Below the pieces are notes generated by a model. That model worked only from the letters and a program-made list of their open reading frames with translations, searched no databases and was not told where the DNA came from. Shown here piece by piece: positions 42,882-51,077 of a stretch of DNA of 64,000 bases (position 1 is the first letter of the stretch; every line of letters begins with the position of its first letter). Made by a program: the position numbers and the translations under genes. Origin of the DNA: Ornithinimicrobium sediminis. GTDB taxonomy: Bacteria; Actinomycetota; Actinomycetes; Actinomycetales; Dermatophilaceae. The DNA is taken from assembly GCF_021272345.1 (NCBI RefSeq), contig NZ_JAJSDQ010000007.1, forward strand, positions 45,923 through 109,922. Direction: 5' to 3'.

Positions 42882-44290
42882 CGTCGGTCGCCTTCCGTCG
42901 TCATGGCGCCGAGCCGCTCCAGCAGCACGGCCTCGGCCAGGCACACCCGCTCGAACTCGCGGACGTCCAGGCTCTCGTTGGGTGCGTGGGCGCGGGTGTT
43001 GGGGTCACCGACGCCGGTCACCAGGATCGCCGCGTCGGGGAACTGCTCGGCGAAGCTGGCGACGAACGGGATCGACCCGCCCACGCCGATCTCGACCGGC
43101 TCGACACCACCCCAGGCGTCGGCCAGCGCGGCGCGTGCCTGCTGCTGCACCATGCCGTCGCTGCCGGCCATGAAGCCGGCGCCCTCGTCCTCGAGCTCGA
43201 CGACCACCTCGCACCCCCAGGGGGCACGGGCCAGCAGGTGCTCGCGCAGCGCCTCGTATGCCGTGCGCGGGTCCTGGTCGGGGTGGATGCGCATGGAGAG
43301 CTTGGCGCGCCCGACGGGGGTCATCAGGTTGGCTGCCTTGGCCACCGACGGGGCGTCGATGCCGATGACGGTCATCGACGGCTTGGTCCACATCCGCGAC
43401 AGCAGCGAGCCGGTGCCGATGGTGTGCACCCCTGCGGGCAGGCCGGTCTCCGCGCGCAGGTCGTCCTCGGTGAACTCCAGGTCGGCGGCCTCGGAGCTGA
43501 GCAGACCGGGCACCGCGACGTCACCCTGCTCGTCGTGCAGCGTGGCCAGCAGCCGGCACAGGGCGGTCAGCCCGTCGGGCACCGGCCCCCCGTGCAGCCC
43601 CGAGTGCAGGCCGTGGTCGAGCGCACGCACCTCGACCACCACGCCCACCAGGCCCCGCAGCGTGGTGGTGAGGGCCGGCACCCCCACCTTCCAGTTCATG
43701 GAGTCCGCCAGCACGATGGCGTCGGACTGCAGGGCCTCGTGATGGGCCGCCAGGATCTGCGGCAGGCCCGCGGACCCGATCTCCTCCTCCCCCTCCACGA
43801 ACACGGTCACCCCGACCGGGGGCCGGCCGTGATGGGCCCGCAGCGCGGCGACGTGCGCCATGACGCCGGCCTTGTCGTCGGCGATGCCCCGCGCAAAGAT
43901 GCGGCCGTCGCGCTCGGTGGGCTCGAACGGCGGGCTGTCCCAGTCGGCGTCGTCGCCCGGGGGCTGGACGTCGTGGTGCGCGTAGAGCAGGACGGTCGGT
44001 GCACCCTCCGGGCCGCGCAGGTGGCCGATGACCGCGGGGCGGCTGCCCTCACGCACGATGCGCACCTCCATGCCTTCGGCGCGCAGCAGGTCGGCCACGG
44101 CCAGCGCGCTGTCGTCGACATGGCGCTGGTCGAAGGACTCGCGCGACACCGACGGGATGCGGGTCAGCGACTCCAGGTCCTCGCGCACGGCGGGCATCAG
44201 GTCGCTGATCCGACGGGTGATCTCGGCCAGCCGGTCGGGGTCGAGGTCGGTGGTGTGCGGGCTCGGGACGGCGTCGTCGGTATGTGTCAC
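42878..44290 (-). CDS. M20-family dipeptidase / metallopeptidase
   Basis: A 470-residue zinc peptidase with a lid domain. Metal and catalytic motifs: LLYAHHDVQPPGD, EGEEEIGSAG, and HGLHSGLHGG in the dimerisation domain. GTG 44290 follows TAGGGT by 7 bases. It heads a two-gene operon with the GST and is divergent from the DUF3043 gene. Confidence 0.9.
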   Translation of the reverse strand: MTHTDDAVPSPHTTDLDPDRLAEITRRISDLMPAVREDLESLTRIPSVSRESFDQRHVDDSALAVADLLRAEGMEVRIVREGSRPAVIGHLRGPEGAPTVLLYAHHDVQPPGDDADWDSPPFEPTERDGRIFARGIADDKAGVMAHVAALRAHHGRPPVGVTVFVEGEEEIGSAGLPQILAAHHEALQSDAIVLADSMNWKVGVPALTTTLRGLVGVVVEVRALDHGLHSGLHGGPVPDGLTALCRLLATLHDEQGDVAVPGLLSSEAADLEFTEDDLRAETGLPAGVHTIGTGSLLSRMWTKPSMTVIGIDAPSVAKAANLMTPVGRAKLSMRIHPDQDPRTAYEALREHLLARAPWGCEVVVELEDEGAGFMAGSDGMVQQQARAALADAWGGVEPVEIGVGGSIPFVASFAEQFPDAAILVTGVGDPNTRAHAPNESLDVREFERVCLAEAVLLERLGAMTTEGDRR

Positions 44291-44297
44291 GTCACCA

Positions 44298-44303
44298 ACC
44301 CTA
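44298..44303 (-). promoter_or_regulatory. -10 element, leaderless M20 peptidase transcript
   Basis: TAGGGT, 7 bases, GTG 44290 on the minus strand. It is back to back with the DUF3043 promoter, only 15 bases away. Confidence 0.55.
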
Positions 44304-44318
44304 CCCAGGAGTACCGCA

Positions 44319-44324
44319 TACAGT
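44319..44324 (+). promoter_or_regulatory. -10 element, leaderless DUF3043 transcript
   Basis: TACAGT, 6 bases, GTG 44331. Identical hexamer and spacing to the Lrp-type gene at 24798. Confidence 0.6.
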
Positions 44325-44330
44325 AGGGCG

Positions 44331-44921
44331 GTGCCGTCCCGCAAGCAGACCGAGAGTGAACCCGTGAGCGAGCCCGTCGTCCAGACCACCGAGACCCAGG
44401 CCCCCGGCAAGAAGGGCCGGCCCACGCCCAAGCGCAAGGACCAGGAGGCGGCCAACCGGCGCCCGCTCGTGGTGGACAGCAAGAGCATGAGCCGCGAGGA
44501 GAAGGCCCGCCGCAAGGCCGAGCGGGCCAAGGCGCGCGACGCGATGCTGCGGGGCGACGAGAAGTACCTGGGCCAGCGTGACCGCGGGCCGTACAAGCGG
44601 TTCCTGCGCGACGCCGTCGACCGTCGGTGGAACATCGGCGAGATCCTGCTGCCGGTCATGCTGGTCATCCTGGCCGGCTCGCTGGTCAACATCCCCGGCG
44701 TGCAGCTGGCGATGTTCGGCGCCGCCTACGCCCTCATCGCCTTCGGTCTCATCGACTCGGTGCTGCTGTGGCGCCGCACCAAGGCGAAGGCCACCGAGGT
44801 CTTCGGGGAGGAGCCGCCGCGGGGCTCGGCGTCCTACGTCGTGCTGCGGGCCTTCCAGATGCGCATGTCGCGGGTGCCGCGCCCGGCCGTGCAGCGCGGC
44901 TCGGAGCTCCGCCGCCGCTGA
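44331..44921 (+). CDS. DUF3043 membrane protein
   Basis: A 196-residue protein. Residues 1-100 are very basic (KKGRPTPKRKDQEAANRR; SREEKARRKAERAKARDA), followed by two spans (ILLPVMLVILAGSLVNIPG and FGAAYALIAFGLIDSVLL). It matches the Rv2206 family, of unknown function. The stop is followed 19 bases later by repeat array C. Confidence 0.84.
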   Translation: MPSRKQTESEPVSEPVVQTTETQAPGKKGRPTPKRKDQEAANRRPLVVDSKSMSREEKARRKAERAKARDAMLRGDEKYLGQRDRGPYKRFLRDAVDRRWNIGEILLPVMLVILAGSLVNIPGVQLAMFGAAYALIAFGLIDSVLLWRRTKAKATEVFGEEPPRGSASYVVLRAFQMRMSRVPRPAVQRGSELRRR

Positions 44922-44940
44922 CGCAGCGCCGCCCCCCACC

Positions 44941-45036
44941 GCGTTGCCAGGGAGTTTGCGCCCCTCCCCACCGCGTTGCCAGGGAGTTTGCATCCCGTCC
45001 GACTGTTCTGCCAGGGAGTTTGCGCCCGGTGAACCC
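44941..45036 (+). repeat. 32-bp post-stop repeat array C, plus-strand half
   Basis: Units at 44941, 44973 and 45005, each 32 bases. The first two start GCGTTGCCAGGGAGTTTGC, the third has TGCCAGGGAGTTTGC. The first ends CCCTCCCCACC so GGGAG pairs with CTCCC. Confidence 0.88.
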
Positions 45037-45083
45037 CGGTTCCCTCCAGTCTCCGGCGGCTCGGGCTCACACGTCACGGGGAC

Positions 45084-45179
45084 GCGCTCACTGCAGCGGA
45101 ATCTCCCTAGCACCACGAGTGGGCGTACCAAATCTCCCTCGCAACGCGAGTGGGCGTGCCGGGAACTCCCTCGCAACGC
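45084..45179 (-). repeat. 32-bp post-stop repeat array C, minus-strand half
   Basis: Read on the minus strand, units start at 45179, 45147 and 45115. The first two begin GCGTTGCGAGGGAG. The first unit starts at the base after the TGA of the 71-residue gene at 45180. The array faces the plus-strand half across about 50 bases of unrelated sequence. Confidence 0.85.
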
Positions 45180-45395
45180 TCAGGGGGGCGGGGCCAGGCT
45201 CATCGGCCCGTAGACGACCTCGTCGCCGTAGCGCAGCGTCACCTCGGCGACACCGGCGTCAGCCAGCGTCTGCCACTCCTCGGTCAGCCAGGCCTCGGCC
45301 TCGGCCTGGTCCGGGAACCCCCGACCACCCAGCGCCGGGTCGGTCATCGGCTCCCCGTGGGCGTCGGTGCAGGTCCAGGAGTATGCCGTGTCCAT
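45180..45395 (-). CDS. Small hypothetical protein (71 residues)
   Basis: Begins MDTAYSWTCTDAHGEPMTD. It contains a helix AEAEAWLTEEWQTLADAGV and a strand VTLRYGDEVVYGPMSL. ATG 45395 follows TACGCT by 6 bases, which supports this shorter start over 45443. I do not recognise a function; homologues in actinobacteria are short proteins of this type. Confidence 0.7.
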   Translation of the reverse strand: MDTAYSWTCTDAHGEPMTDPALGGRGFPDQAEAEAWLTEEWQTLADAGVAEVTLRYGDEVVYGPMSLAPPP

Positions 45396-45401
45396 GCCGC
45401 C

Positions 45402-45407
45402 AGCGTA
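45402..45407 (-). promoter_or_regulatory. -10 element, leaderless small-protein transcript
   Basis: TACGCT, 6 bases, ATG 45395 on the minus strand. Confidence 0.55.
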
Positions 45408-45433
45408 GGACAAGGGCACGGCCGGGGAGCGAC

Positions 45434-45439
45434 TATCCT
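45434..45439 (+). promoter_or_regulatory. Probable -10 element of cobU
   Basis: TATCCT, 43 bases before the ATG. A GGAAGTGA ribosome site lies between. No cobalamin riboswitch fits in this leader. Confidence 0.45.
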
Positions 45440-45482
45440 GCAACCACCATCAGGTCTCGGGCACACAACGGAAGTGACGCGC

Positions 45483-46043
45483 ATGACGACAACCCTGGTC
45501 CTCGGAGCGGAGCGCAGCGGCAAGTCTCGGTATGCCGAGTCGCTGCTGGCCGCACACCCGGAGGTCACCTTCGTGGCCACCGGACCGACCCCGGGACCCA
45601 CGGACGCCCCTGACCTGGCCCACTGGATCCGTCAGCACCAGGACGACCGGCCGGCGGGCTGGAAGACCGTGGAGACGCATGACCTGACCCGCGCGATGCT
45701 CAGCTCGCGCCACCCCGTGCTCATCGACGACCTGGGCTGCTGGGTGCAGGGCGTCATCGAGGACATCAAGGGCTGGGGCAGTCCCGTGCGCACGCACGAA
45801 CGGCTGGTCGAGCGGGTCGACGAGCTCGTCGTCGCCTGGCGTCACCTGCCCTTCGACGTCGTGGCCGTCAGCCCGGAGACCGGGTGGGGCCTGCCCAGCC
45901 GCTCGTCCAAGGAGCGCCTGCTGCGTGACTCCCTGGGCTACGTGAACACCCGACTGAGCCGTTCGAGCCACAAGGTGCACCTCGTCGTGGCCGGCCGGGT
46001 CATCGACCTCAGCAACGCCCCGACCGTGCCTCCGGCCCCCTGA
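45483..46043 (+). CDS. cobU: Adenosylcobinamide kinase / guanylyltransferase (CobU)
   Basis: A 186-residue P-loop enzyme that phosphorylates adenosylcobinamide and then transfers GMP, in late cobalamin assembly. The P-loop is LGAERSGKSRYAE; LIDDLGCWVQ and VSPETGWGLPS follow. Other cobalamin genes are not in the window. Confidence 0.9.
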   Translation: MTTTLVLGAERSGKSRYAESLLAAHPEVTFVATGPTPGPTDAPDLAHWIRQHQDDRPAGWKTVETHDLTRAMLSSRHPVLIDDLGCWVQGVIEDIKGWGSPVRTHERLVERVDELVVAWRHLPFDVVAVSPETGWGLPSRSSKERLLRDSLGYVNTRLSRSSHKVHLVVAGRVIDLSNAPTVPPAP

Positions 46044-46058
46044 CCGCTGCGCGGTCAG
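46040..46058. terminator. Short hairpin overlapping both the cobU and gcvT stop codons
   Basis: CTGACCGC and GCGGTCAG flank TGC. Each arm contains the stop codon of the gene on its side (TGA at 46041-46043 on plus, TGA at 46055-46057 on minus). No T-run. Confidence 0.65.
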
Positions 46059-47164
46059 CCGCTCTTGGTGTTGACCTGGACGAACGGCGGCTTGGTCACC
46101 GTGGCCGCGATGCTGCGGCCACGCACGTCCACCCCCACCTCGTCACCCTCGCTGACCGACCGCTCCAGCAGCGCGAGCGCGATGCCCTGCTTCAGGGTGG
46201 GCGAGAAGGTGCCCGACGTCACCTCGCCCACGACCTGGCCCTCGCTGTCGAGCACGGCACACCCGGGGCGCGGGATGCCCCGCCCGGTGACCAGCAGACC
46301 GCGTGAGAGCCGGGAGTCCTTGGCCGCACGCTGCTGCTGCAGGGCCTCCTTGCCCCAGAAGGTGGGCTTGTCCCAGCCCACGGCCCATCCGGTGCGTGCC
46401 ATGACCGGCGTGATGTCCGGCCCGAGGTCCTGACCGTGCAGCGCATACCCCATCTCGGTGCGCAGGGTGTCGCGGGCGCCCAGCCCGCACGGGAGCCCGC
46501 CTTCCTGCCCGGCCGCCTCGACGAGTGCGTCCCACACAGCACCGGCGTCGTCCCAGGACGGCACGAGCTCGTAGCCCCGCTCGCCGGTGTACCCCGTGCG
46601 GCACACCCGCACCGGCCGGCCCTGCCACTCGGCGTCCACGAAGCTCATGAAGTCGTGGTCGACGGGCAGCCCCAGCGCCTGGAGCACCTCGTCGCTGCGC
46701 GGCCCCTGGACGGCCAGCACGGCGTACGACTCGTGCAGACCCTCGACCCTGACCCCCTCGGGAGCGGCGGCCTCGAGCAGCCGCACCACCCCGGTGGTGT
46801 TGGCGGCGTTGGGGATGAGGAAGACCTCCTCGTCCGAGACGAGGTAGGCGATGAGGTCGTCCACGACGCCCCCGTCCTGCGCGCAGCACATCGTGTACTG
46901 CGCCTGGCCGGGGCTGATGCGCCCGAGGTCGTTGGTGAGGCAGGCGTTGACGAAGTCACGGGCACCTGGCCCGCGCACCACGGCCTTGCCGAGGTGGGAC
47001 ACGTCGAAGACACCCACCCGCTCCCGCACCGCGGCGTGCTCGCGCACGACCCCTCCCCCCGGGTACTCGATCGGCATCGACCACCCGCCGAAGTCGGCCA
47101 TCTTGGCCTGGAGGGCGAGATGGCGGTCGTGCAGCGGCGACGTCTTCGTCGTGGTCTCACTCAT
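46055..47164 (-). CDS. gcvT: Aminomethyltransferase (glycine cleavage T protein)
   Basis: A 369-residue tetrahydrofolate-dependent enzyme, T protein of the glycine cleavage system. It has [49 protein letters not shown] and PGCAVLD. gcvH and gcvP are not in the window; lpd at 49616 could act as L protein. ATG 47164 follows TACAGT by 7 bases, so no leader riboswitch is possible. Confidence 0.93.
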   Translation of the reverse strand: MSETTTKTSPLHDRHLALQAKMADFGGWSMPIEYPGGGVVREHAAVRERVGVFDVSHLGKAVVRGPGARDFVNACLTNDLGRISPGQAQYTMCCAQDGGVVDDLIAYLVSDEEVFLIPNAANTTGVVRLLEAAAPEGVRVEGLHESYAVLAVQGPRSDEVLQALGLPVDHDFMSFVDAEWQGRPVRVCRTGYTGERGYELVPSWDDAGAVWDALVEAAGQEGGLPCGLGARDTLRTEMGYALHGQDLGPDITPVMARTGWAVGWDKPTFWGKEALQQQRAAKDSRLSRGLLVTGRGIPRPGCAVLDSEGQVVGEVTSGTFSPTLKQGIALALLERSVSEGDEVGVDVRGRSIAATVTKPPFVQVNTKSG

Positions 47165-47171
47165 GGCACCG

Positions 47172-47177
47172 ACTGTA
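47172..47177 (-). promoter_or_regulatory. -10 element, leaderless gcvT transcript
   Basis: TACAGT, 7 bases, ATG 47164 on the minus strand. Confidence 0.58.
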
Positions 47178-47252
47178 GTGCGCACCTGGGACAGGGGCCC
47201 GGTGGCCCGTCGGGCCTGTGGAGGCCGGGCGGCGTGTGTCGTGGGTCGCGGA

Positions 47253-47258
47253 TAGTCT
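47253..47258 (+). promoter_or_regulatory. Probable -10 element of pepA
   Basis: TAGTCT, with a leader of about 36 bases containing AAAGAGGA before the ATG. Confidence 0.45.
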
Positions 47259-47300
47259 CGGGGCAGACCTGACACTCTCCCGAAAAGAGGACACCACTTC

Positions 47301-48842
47301 ATGGCTCGATCACAGACCCCCCTGTCGTTCTCCGACTCCCAGCCCGCCTCGGCCAAGGTCGACGCCATGGTGCTGGGCAGCACCTCCTCCGGTGACGGCG
47401 CCGCGCTGCTCGAGGGGCACGGGCTGGCCCGGTCCGCCGCCGGCGCGGTGCAGGAGGCGCTGCGAGGAGTCGGCGCCGAGGGGGGCGCCGACGAGGTCGT
47501 CAAGCTGGCCGGGGTGGCCGGCGTCACCGCTCCGCTCGTGCTCGTCGTCGGCACCGGGAAGCGCCCCTCCTCGAGCCGCGGCTCCCAGCGCCCCGCCGAC
47601 ACCGAGCGCCTGCGTCGCGCCGCCGGTGTGGCGGCCCGCGCCCTGGCCGGCAAGGAGTCGGCCGTCTTCGCGCTCGGCCCCACCGAGCCCGAGGGCATCG
47701 CGGCCGTCGCCGAGGGCGCGCTGCTCGGCAGCTACGCGTTCCAGACCTTCCACGGCGTCGGCAAGCAGGAGAAGGCCAAGGCGCCGCTGGCCGAGGTGGT
47801 GGTGCACGGGCTGAAGGGGCGCTCGCGGGAGGCCAAGGCGCTCGCCGAGCGGGTCCGGTCGGTCACCGACGCGGTGCACTACGCCCGCGACCTCGTCAAC
47901 ACCCCGCCCAACGTGCTCTACCCCGAGTCGTTCGCCACCTCGGTCACGCAGCGGGCGGCCAAGAGCAAGGTCAAGGTCGAGGTCTGGGACCCCGACACGC
48001 TGGCCAAGGAGGGCTGCGGGGGCATCCTCGGGGTCGGCCAGGGCTCGGGCCGCGGGCCGCGCCTGGTCACGATGACCTATACGCCCTCGCGCGCCAAGGC
48101 GCACCTGGCGCTGGTCGGCAAGGGCATCACCTTCGACTCCGGTGGCCTGTGTCTCAAGCCCGCCGCGTCGATGGTGACGATGAAGCTCGACATGGCCGGG
48201 GCCGCCGCCGTCGCGGCTGCGGTGCTCGCCGTCGCCGAGCAGGAGATCCCGGTGCAGGTCACCGCCTACCTGTGCCTCGCCGAGAACATGACCGGCGAGC
48301 TGGCTCAGCGCCCCGGTGACGTGGTCACCATGCGCGGGGGCCGCACCGTGGAGATCATCAACACCGACGCCGAGGGCCGTCTCGTCATGGCCGACGGCCT
48401 GGCCCTGGCCTCGGAGCAGCAGCCCGACGCCATCGTCGACATCGCCACGCTCACCGGCGCGTGCGTCATCGCCCTGGGCGAGCGCACGCTGGGCGTCATG
48501 AGCAACGACGAGCAGCTCACCGCCCGTGTCCAGGCCTGTGCCGGTGCTGCCGGTGAGGCAGCTTGGCCGCTGCCGCTGACCGAGGAGATCCGCCCCTCGA
48601 TGGACTCCCCCGTCGCCGACCTCAAGCACACTGGCGAGCGGGCAGCCGGGGCCATGGTGGCCGCGACCTTCCTGAGCGAGTTCGTGGGCAAGGACTCCTC
48701 AGGTGACCCGCTGCCGTGGGCGCACCTGGACATCGCCGGGCCGGCCTTCAACGACAAGTCCCCGCACGGCTACACCCCGAAGGGGGGCACCGGCTCCGGG
48801 GTGCGTGCGCTCATCGAGCTGGCCCGCAGCTACGCCGGCTGA
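47301..48842 (+). CDS. pepA: Leucyl aminopeptidase (M17)
   Basis: A 513-residue cytosolic exopeptidase. The C-terminal catalytic domain has [16 protein letters not shown] and the M17 signature [14 protein letters not shown]. Two metal ions are bound there. The N-terminal macro-like domain is alanine-rich and less conserved. Equivalent to pepB (Rv2213) in the syntenic block. Confidence 0.94.
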   Translation: MARSQTPLSFSDSQPASAKVDAMVLGSTSSGDGAALLEGHGLARSAAGAVQEALRGVGAEGGADEVVKLAGVAGVTAPLVLVVGTGKRPSSSRGSQRPADTERLRRAAGVAARALAGKESAVFALGPTEPEGIAAVAEGALLGSYAFQTFHGVGKQEKAKAPLAEVVVHGLKGRSREAKALAERVRSVTDAVHYARDLVNTPPNVLYPESFATSVTQRAAKSKVKVEVWDPDTLAKEGCGGILGVGQGSGRGPRLVTMTYTPSRAKAHLALVGKGITFDSGGLCLKPAASMVTMKLDMAGAAAVAAAVLAVAEQEIPVQVTAYLCLAENMTGELAQRPGDVVTMRGGRTVEIINTDAEGRLVMADGLALASEQQPDAIVDIATLTGACVIALGERTLGVMSNDEQLTARVQACAGAAGEAAWPLPLTEEIRPSMDSPVADLKHTGERAAGAMVAATFLSEFVGKDSSGDPLPWAHLDIAGPAFNDKSPHGYTPKGGTGSGVRALIELARSYAG

Positions 48843-48858
48843 GCACGGCCACACGCAC

Positions 48859-48906
48859 ACGGGGCGTGACCGTCAGGATCTGCGAGATCCGACGGCCACG
48901 CCCCGT
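48859..48906. terminator. Long hairpin terminator between pepA and the DUF5302 gene
   Basis: ACGGGGCGTG pairs with CACGCCCCGT, CCGTC with GACGG, and GGATCT with AGATCC around GCG. Bidirectional; no T-run. Confidence 0.82.
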
Positions 48907-48926
48907 GGCGCTTCCGGTGCGGGTGG

Positions 48927-49112
48927 TCAGCCGCTCTTGCGGCGGAACATCTGCTGCGCGCCGCTGGTCTTGGCCGAGCGGGCGCCCTCCACCTTGCCGT
49001 GCTCGGAGTGGTCCGAGACGTCGGTGCCGCCGTGAGCGTGCTTCTTGGACAACGCCTCGCGGAACTTCCGCTTGACGTCGTCGGCCACCTCCGGGCGCTC
49101 GTGATCGGTCAT
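48927..49112 (-). CDS. DUF5302 small protein
   Basis: A 61-residue hydrophilic protein (MTDHERPEVADDVKRKFREA; GAQQMFRRKSG at the end) with a GGAGGTG ribosome site. It matches the DUF5302 family of small actinobacterial proteins, with no known function. Confidence 0.82.
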   Translation of the reverse strand: MTDHERPEVADDVKRKFREALSKKHAHGGTDVSDHSEHGKVEGARSAKTSGAQQMFRRKSG

Positions 49113-49190
49113 GGCACCACCTCCTTCGTTCGGTGCAGTCAGCCTCTCACCGCACCGAGGTGGGTGCCACCACTTTTCGCACCGGTGCGC

Positions 49191-49556
49191 TCAGCTGCCC
49201 TCACGCTGGCGCCGGCTCCACTCCCTCATCCGCGAGGGGTAGCCGGTCTGGTTGACGTCGTAGACCGGGATCGACAGGTCGCGGCAGACCCGGAAGCCGG
49301 CCTGGGGTGTGCCCACCGCGCGGCGGGTCCACTCGCCGTCGTGCGCGACGAGCACCAGGGTGGTGGTGCTGATGTTGGTGGCCGGCTCGACATACCCCTC
49401 CACCCCGCGACGGGTGCGGCCGAACTCCTCGGCGTGACGTCGCACCGAGGCCAGGTCGACGGTCATGTCAGGGCCGTCGGTGCGGCCCGGGGGGCGTCCG
49501 GGACCGGCCGGAGGAGCACTCGCGCCACGCCGGCGCCATCGCTGCAACCACGTCAT
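49191..49556 (-). CDS. Hypothetical actinobacterial protein (121 residues)
   Basis: The N-terminus is basic and proline-rich (1-28). The conserved part reads DLASVRRHAEEFGRTRRGVEGYVEP ... TTLVLVAHDGEWTRRAVGT ... PVYDVNQTGYPSRMREWSRR, which looks like a single alpha/beta domain. No function known. TAACCT lies 8 bases before the ATG. Divergent from lpd. Confidence 0.72.
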   Translation of the reverse strand: MTWLQRWRRRGASAPPAGPGRPPGRTDGPDMTVDLASVRRHAEEFGRTRRGVEGYVEPATNISTTTLVLVAHDGEWTRRAVGTPQAGFRVCRDLSIPVYDVNQTGYPSRMREWSRRQREGS

Positions 49557-49615
49557 ACCGACCGAGGTTAAACCCTCTCCCCCACAGACCCGCCGTCAAT
49601 GACAAGATGCTCCGT

Positions 49616-51001
49616 ATGCAGTCAGAGTCACCGTCCGACCAGACCTACGACCTCGTCATCCTGGGAGGGGGCAGCGGCGGCTACGCCTGCGCACTGCGCG
49701 CGGCCGAGCTCGGCCTGAGTGTGGCGCTGGTGGAGGAGGACAAGCTCGGCGGCACCTGTCTGCACCGCGGGTGCATCCCCACCAAGGCCCTGCTGCACAC
49801 CGCCGAGGTGGCCGACGCGTCCCGCGAGAGCGAGAAGTTCGGCGTGCGGGCGACCTTCGAGGCGATCGACATGGCGCAGGTGCACGCCTACAAGGACGGC
49901 GTGGTCTCCCGGCTGCACAAGGGGCTGCAGGGCCTGGTCAAGGCCGCGAAGATCGACTACGTCGAGGGCACGGGGCACCTCAGCTCGGCCACCACCGTGC
50001 AGGTCGGCGAGCGCACGGTCACCGGTCGTCACGTGGTGCTGGCCACCGGCTCGTACGCCCGCACCCTGCCCGGCCTGGAGGTCGGCGGCCGCGTGGTCAC
50101 CAGTGAGCAGGCGATGAGCCTGGACAGCGTGCCCGACCGCGTGGTGGTGCTGGGTGGAGGGGTGATCGGGGTCGAGTTCGCCTCGATCTTCCGCTCGTTC
50201 GGCTCCGAGGTGACCGTGGTCGAGGCGCTGCCGCGGCTGGTCGCGGCCGAGGACGAGGCCGTGTCCAAGCAGCTGGAGCGTGCCTTCCGCAAGCGCGGCA
50301 TCAGGGCCCGCACCGGGGCCCGTTTCGAGGGGGCCACGCAGAGCGACGACACGGTCACGCTCACCCTCGAGGGCGGCGACACGATCGAGACCGACCTGCT
50401 GCTCGTCGCGGTGGGCCGCGGCCCCCGCACCGAGGGCACCGGCTTCGCCGAGGCCGGTGTCGCGATGGACCGCGGGTTCGTCACCACCGACGCGCGCCTG
50501 CGCACCAACCTGCCGGGGGTGTATGCCGTGGGAGACATCGTGCCCGGCCTGCAGCTGGCGCACCGCGGCTTCGCCCAGGGCATCTTCGTGGCCGAGGACA
50601 TCGCCGGCCTGGAGCCGACACCCATCGACGAGACCGGCATCCCCCGGGTGACCTACAGCGACCCCGAGATCGCCTCGGTGGGCCTGACGGAGGCCCAGGC
50701 GCGCGAGAAGCACGGGGCGGTCTCGACGTACGAGTACAACCTGGGCGGCAACGGCAAGTCGCAGATCCTCGGCACGGCCGGCTTCATCAAGCTGGTGCGC
50801 GTCGAGGACGGCCCCGTCGTCGGTGTCCACATGGTCGGCGCCCGCATGGGTGAGCAGGTCGGGGAGGCCCAGCTCATCTACAACTGGGAGGCCCTGCCCG
50901 ACGAGGTCGCGGGCCTCATCCATGCCCACCCCACGCAGAACGAGGCCCTCGGCGAGGCGCACCTGGCGCTGGCCGGCAAGCCGCTGCACGCACACTCGTG
51001 A
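49616..51001 (+). CDS. lpd: Dihydrolipoyl dehydrogenase (E3)
   Basis: A 461-residue FAD enzyme that reoxidises lipoyl groups of 2-oxoacid dehydrogenases and glycine cleavage. It has [18 protein letters not shown] (FAD), the redox pair [28 protein letters not shown] (NAD) and the catalytic [13 protein letters not shown] prefer ATG 49616 (CAAGAT 7 bases upstream) to ATG 49607. It is next to sucB and likely serves it. Confidence 0.93.
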   Translation: MQSESPSDQTYDLVILGGGSGGYACALRAAELGLSVALVEEDKLGGTCLHRGCIPTKALLHTAEVADASRESEKFGVRATFEAIDMAQVHAYKDGVVSRLHKGLQGLVKAAKIDYVEGTGHLSSATTVQVGERTVTGRHVVLATGSYARTLPGLEVGGRVVTSEQAMSLDSVPDRVVVLGGGVIGVEFASIFRSFGSEVTVVEALPRLVAAEDEAVSKQLERAFRKRGIRARTGARFEGATQSDDTVTLTLEGGDTIETDLLLVAVGRGPRTEGTGFAEAGVAMDRGFVTTDARLRTNLPGVYAVGDIVPGLQLAHRGFAQGIFVAEDIAGLEPTPIDETGIPRVTYSDPEIASVGLTEAQAREKHGAVSTYEYNLGGNGKSQILGTAGFIKLVRVEDGPVVGVHMVGARMGEQVGEAQLIYNWEALPDEVAGLIHAHPTQNEALGEAHLALAGKPLHAHS

Positions 51002-51042
51002 GTCCCGCTGTGACTCGCTGCACAATTCACCCGACGCACAAC

Positions 51043-51048
51043 TAGACT
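51043..51048 (+). promoter_or_regulatory. Probable -10 element of sucB
   Basis: TAGACT, 29 bases before the ATG; GAGGAG ribosome site in between. Confidence 0.45.
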
Positions 51049-51077
51049 GCCAACCCCCGGACGAGGAGACGTCGAGA

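Noticed and set aside
45440..45482. Cobalamin riboswitch before cobU
   Set aside because: The leader is only about 40 bases, too short for a B12 riboswitch, and lacks the B12 box.
47165..47300. Glycine riboswitch before gcvT
   Set aside because: The gcvT -10 lies 7 bases before its ATG, so there is no leader RNA, and no paired aptamers are seen.
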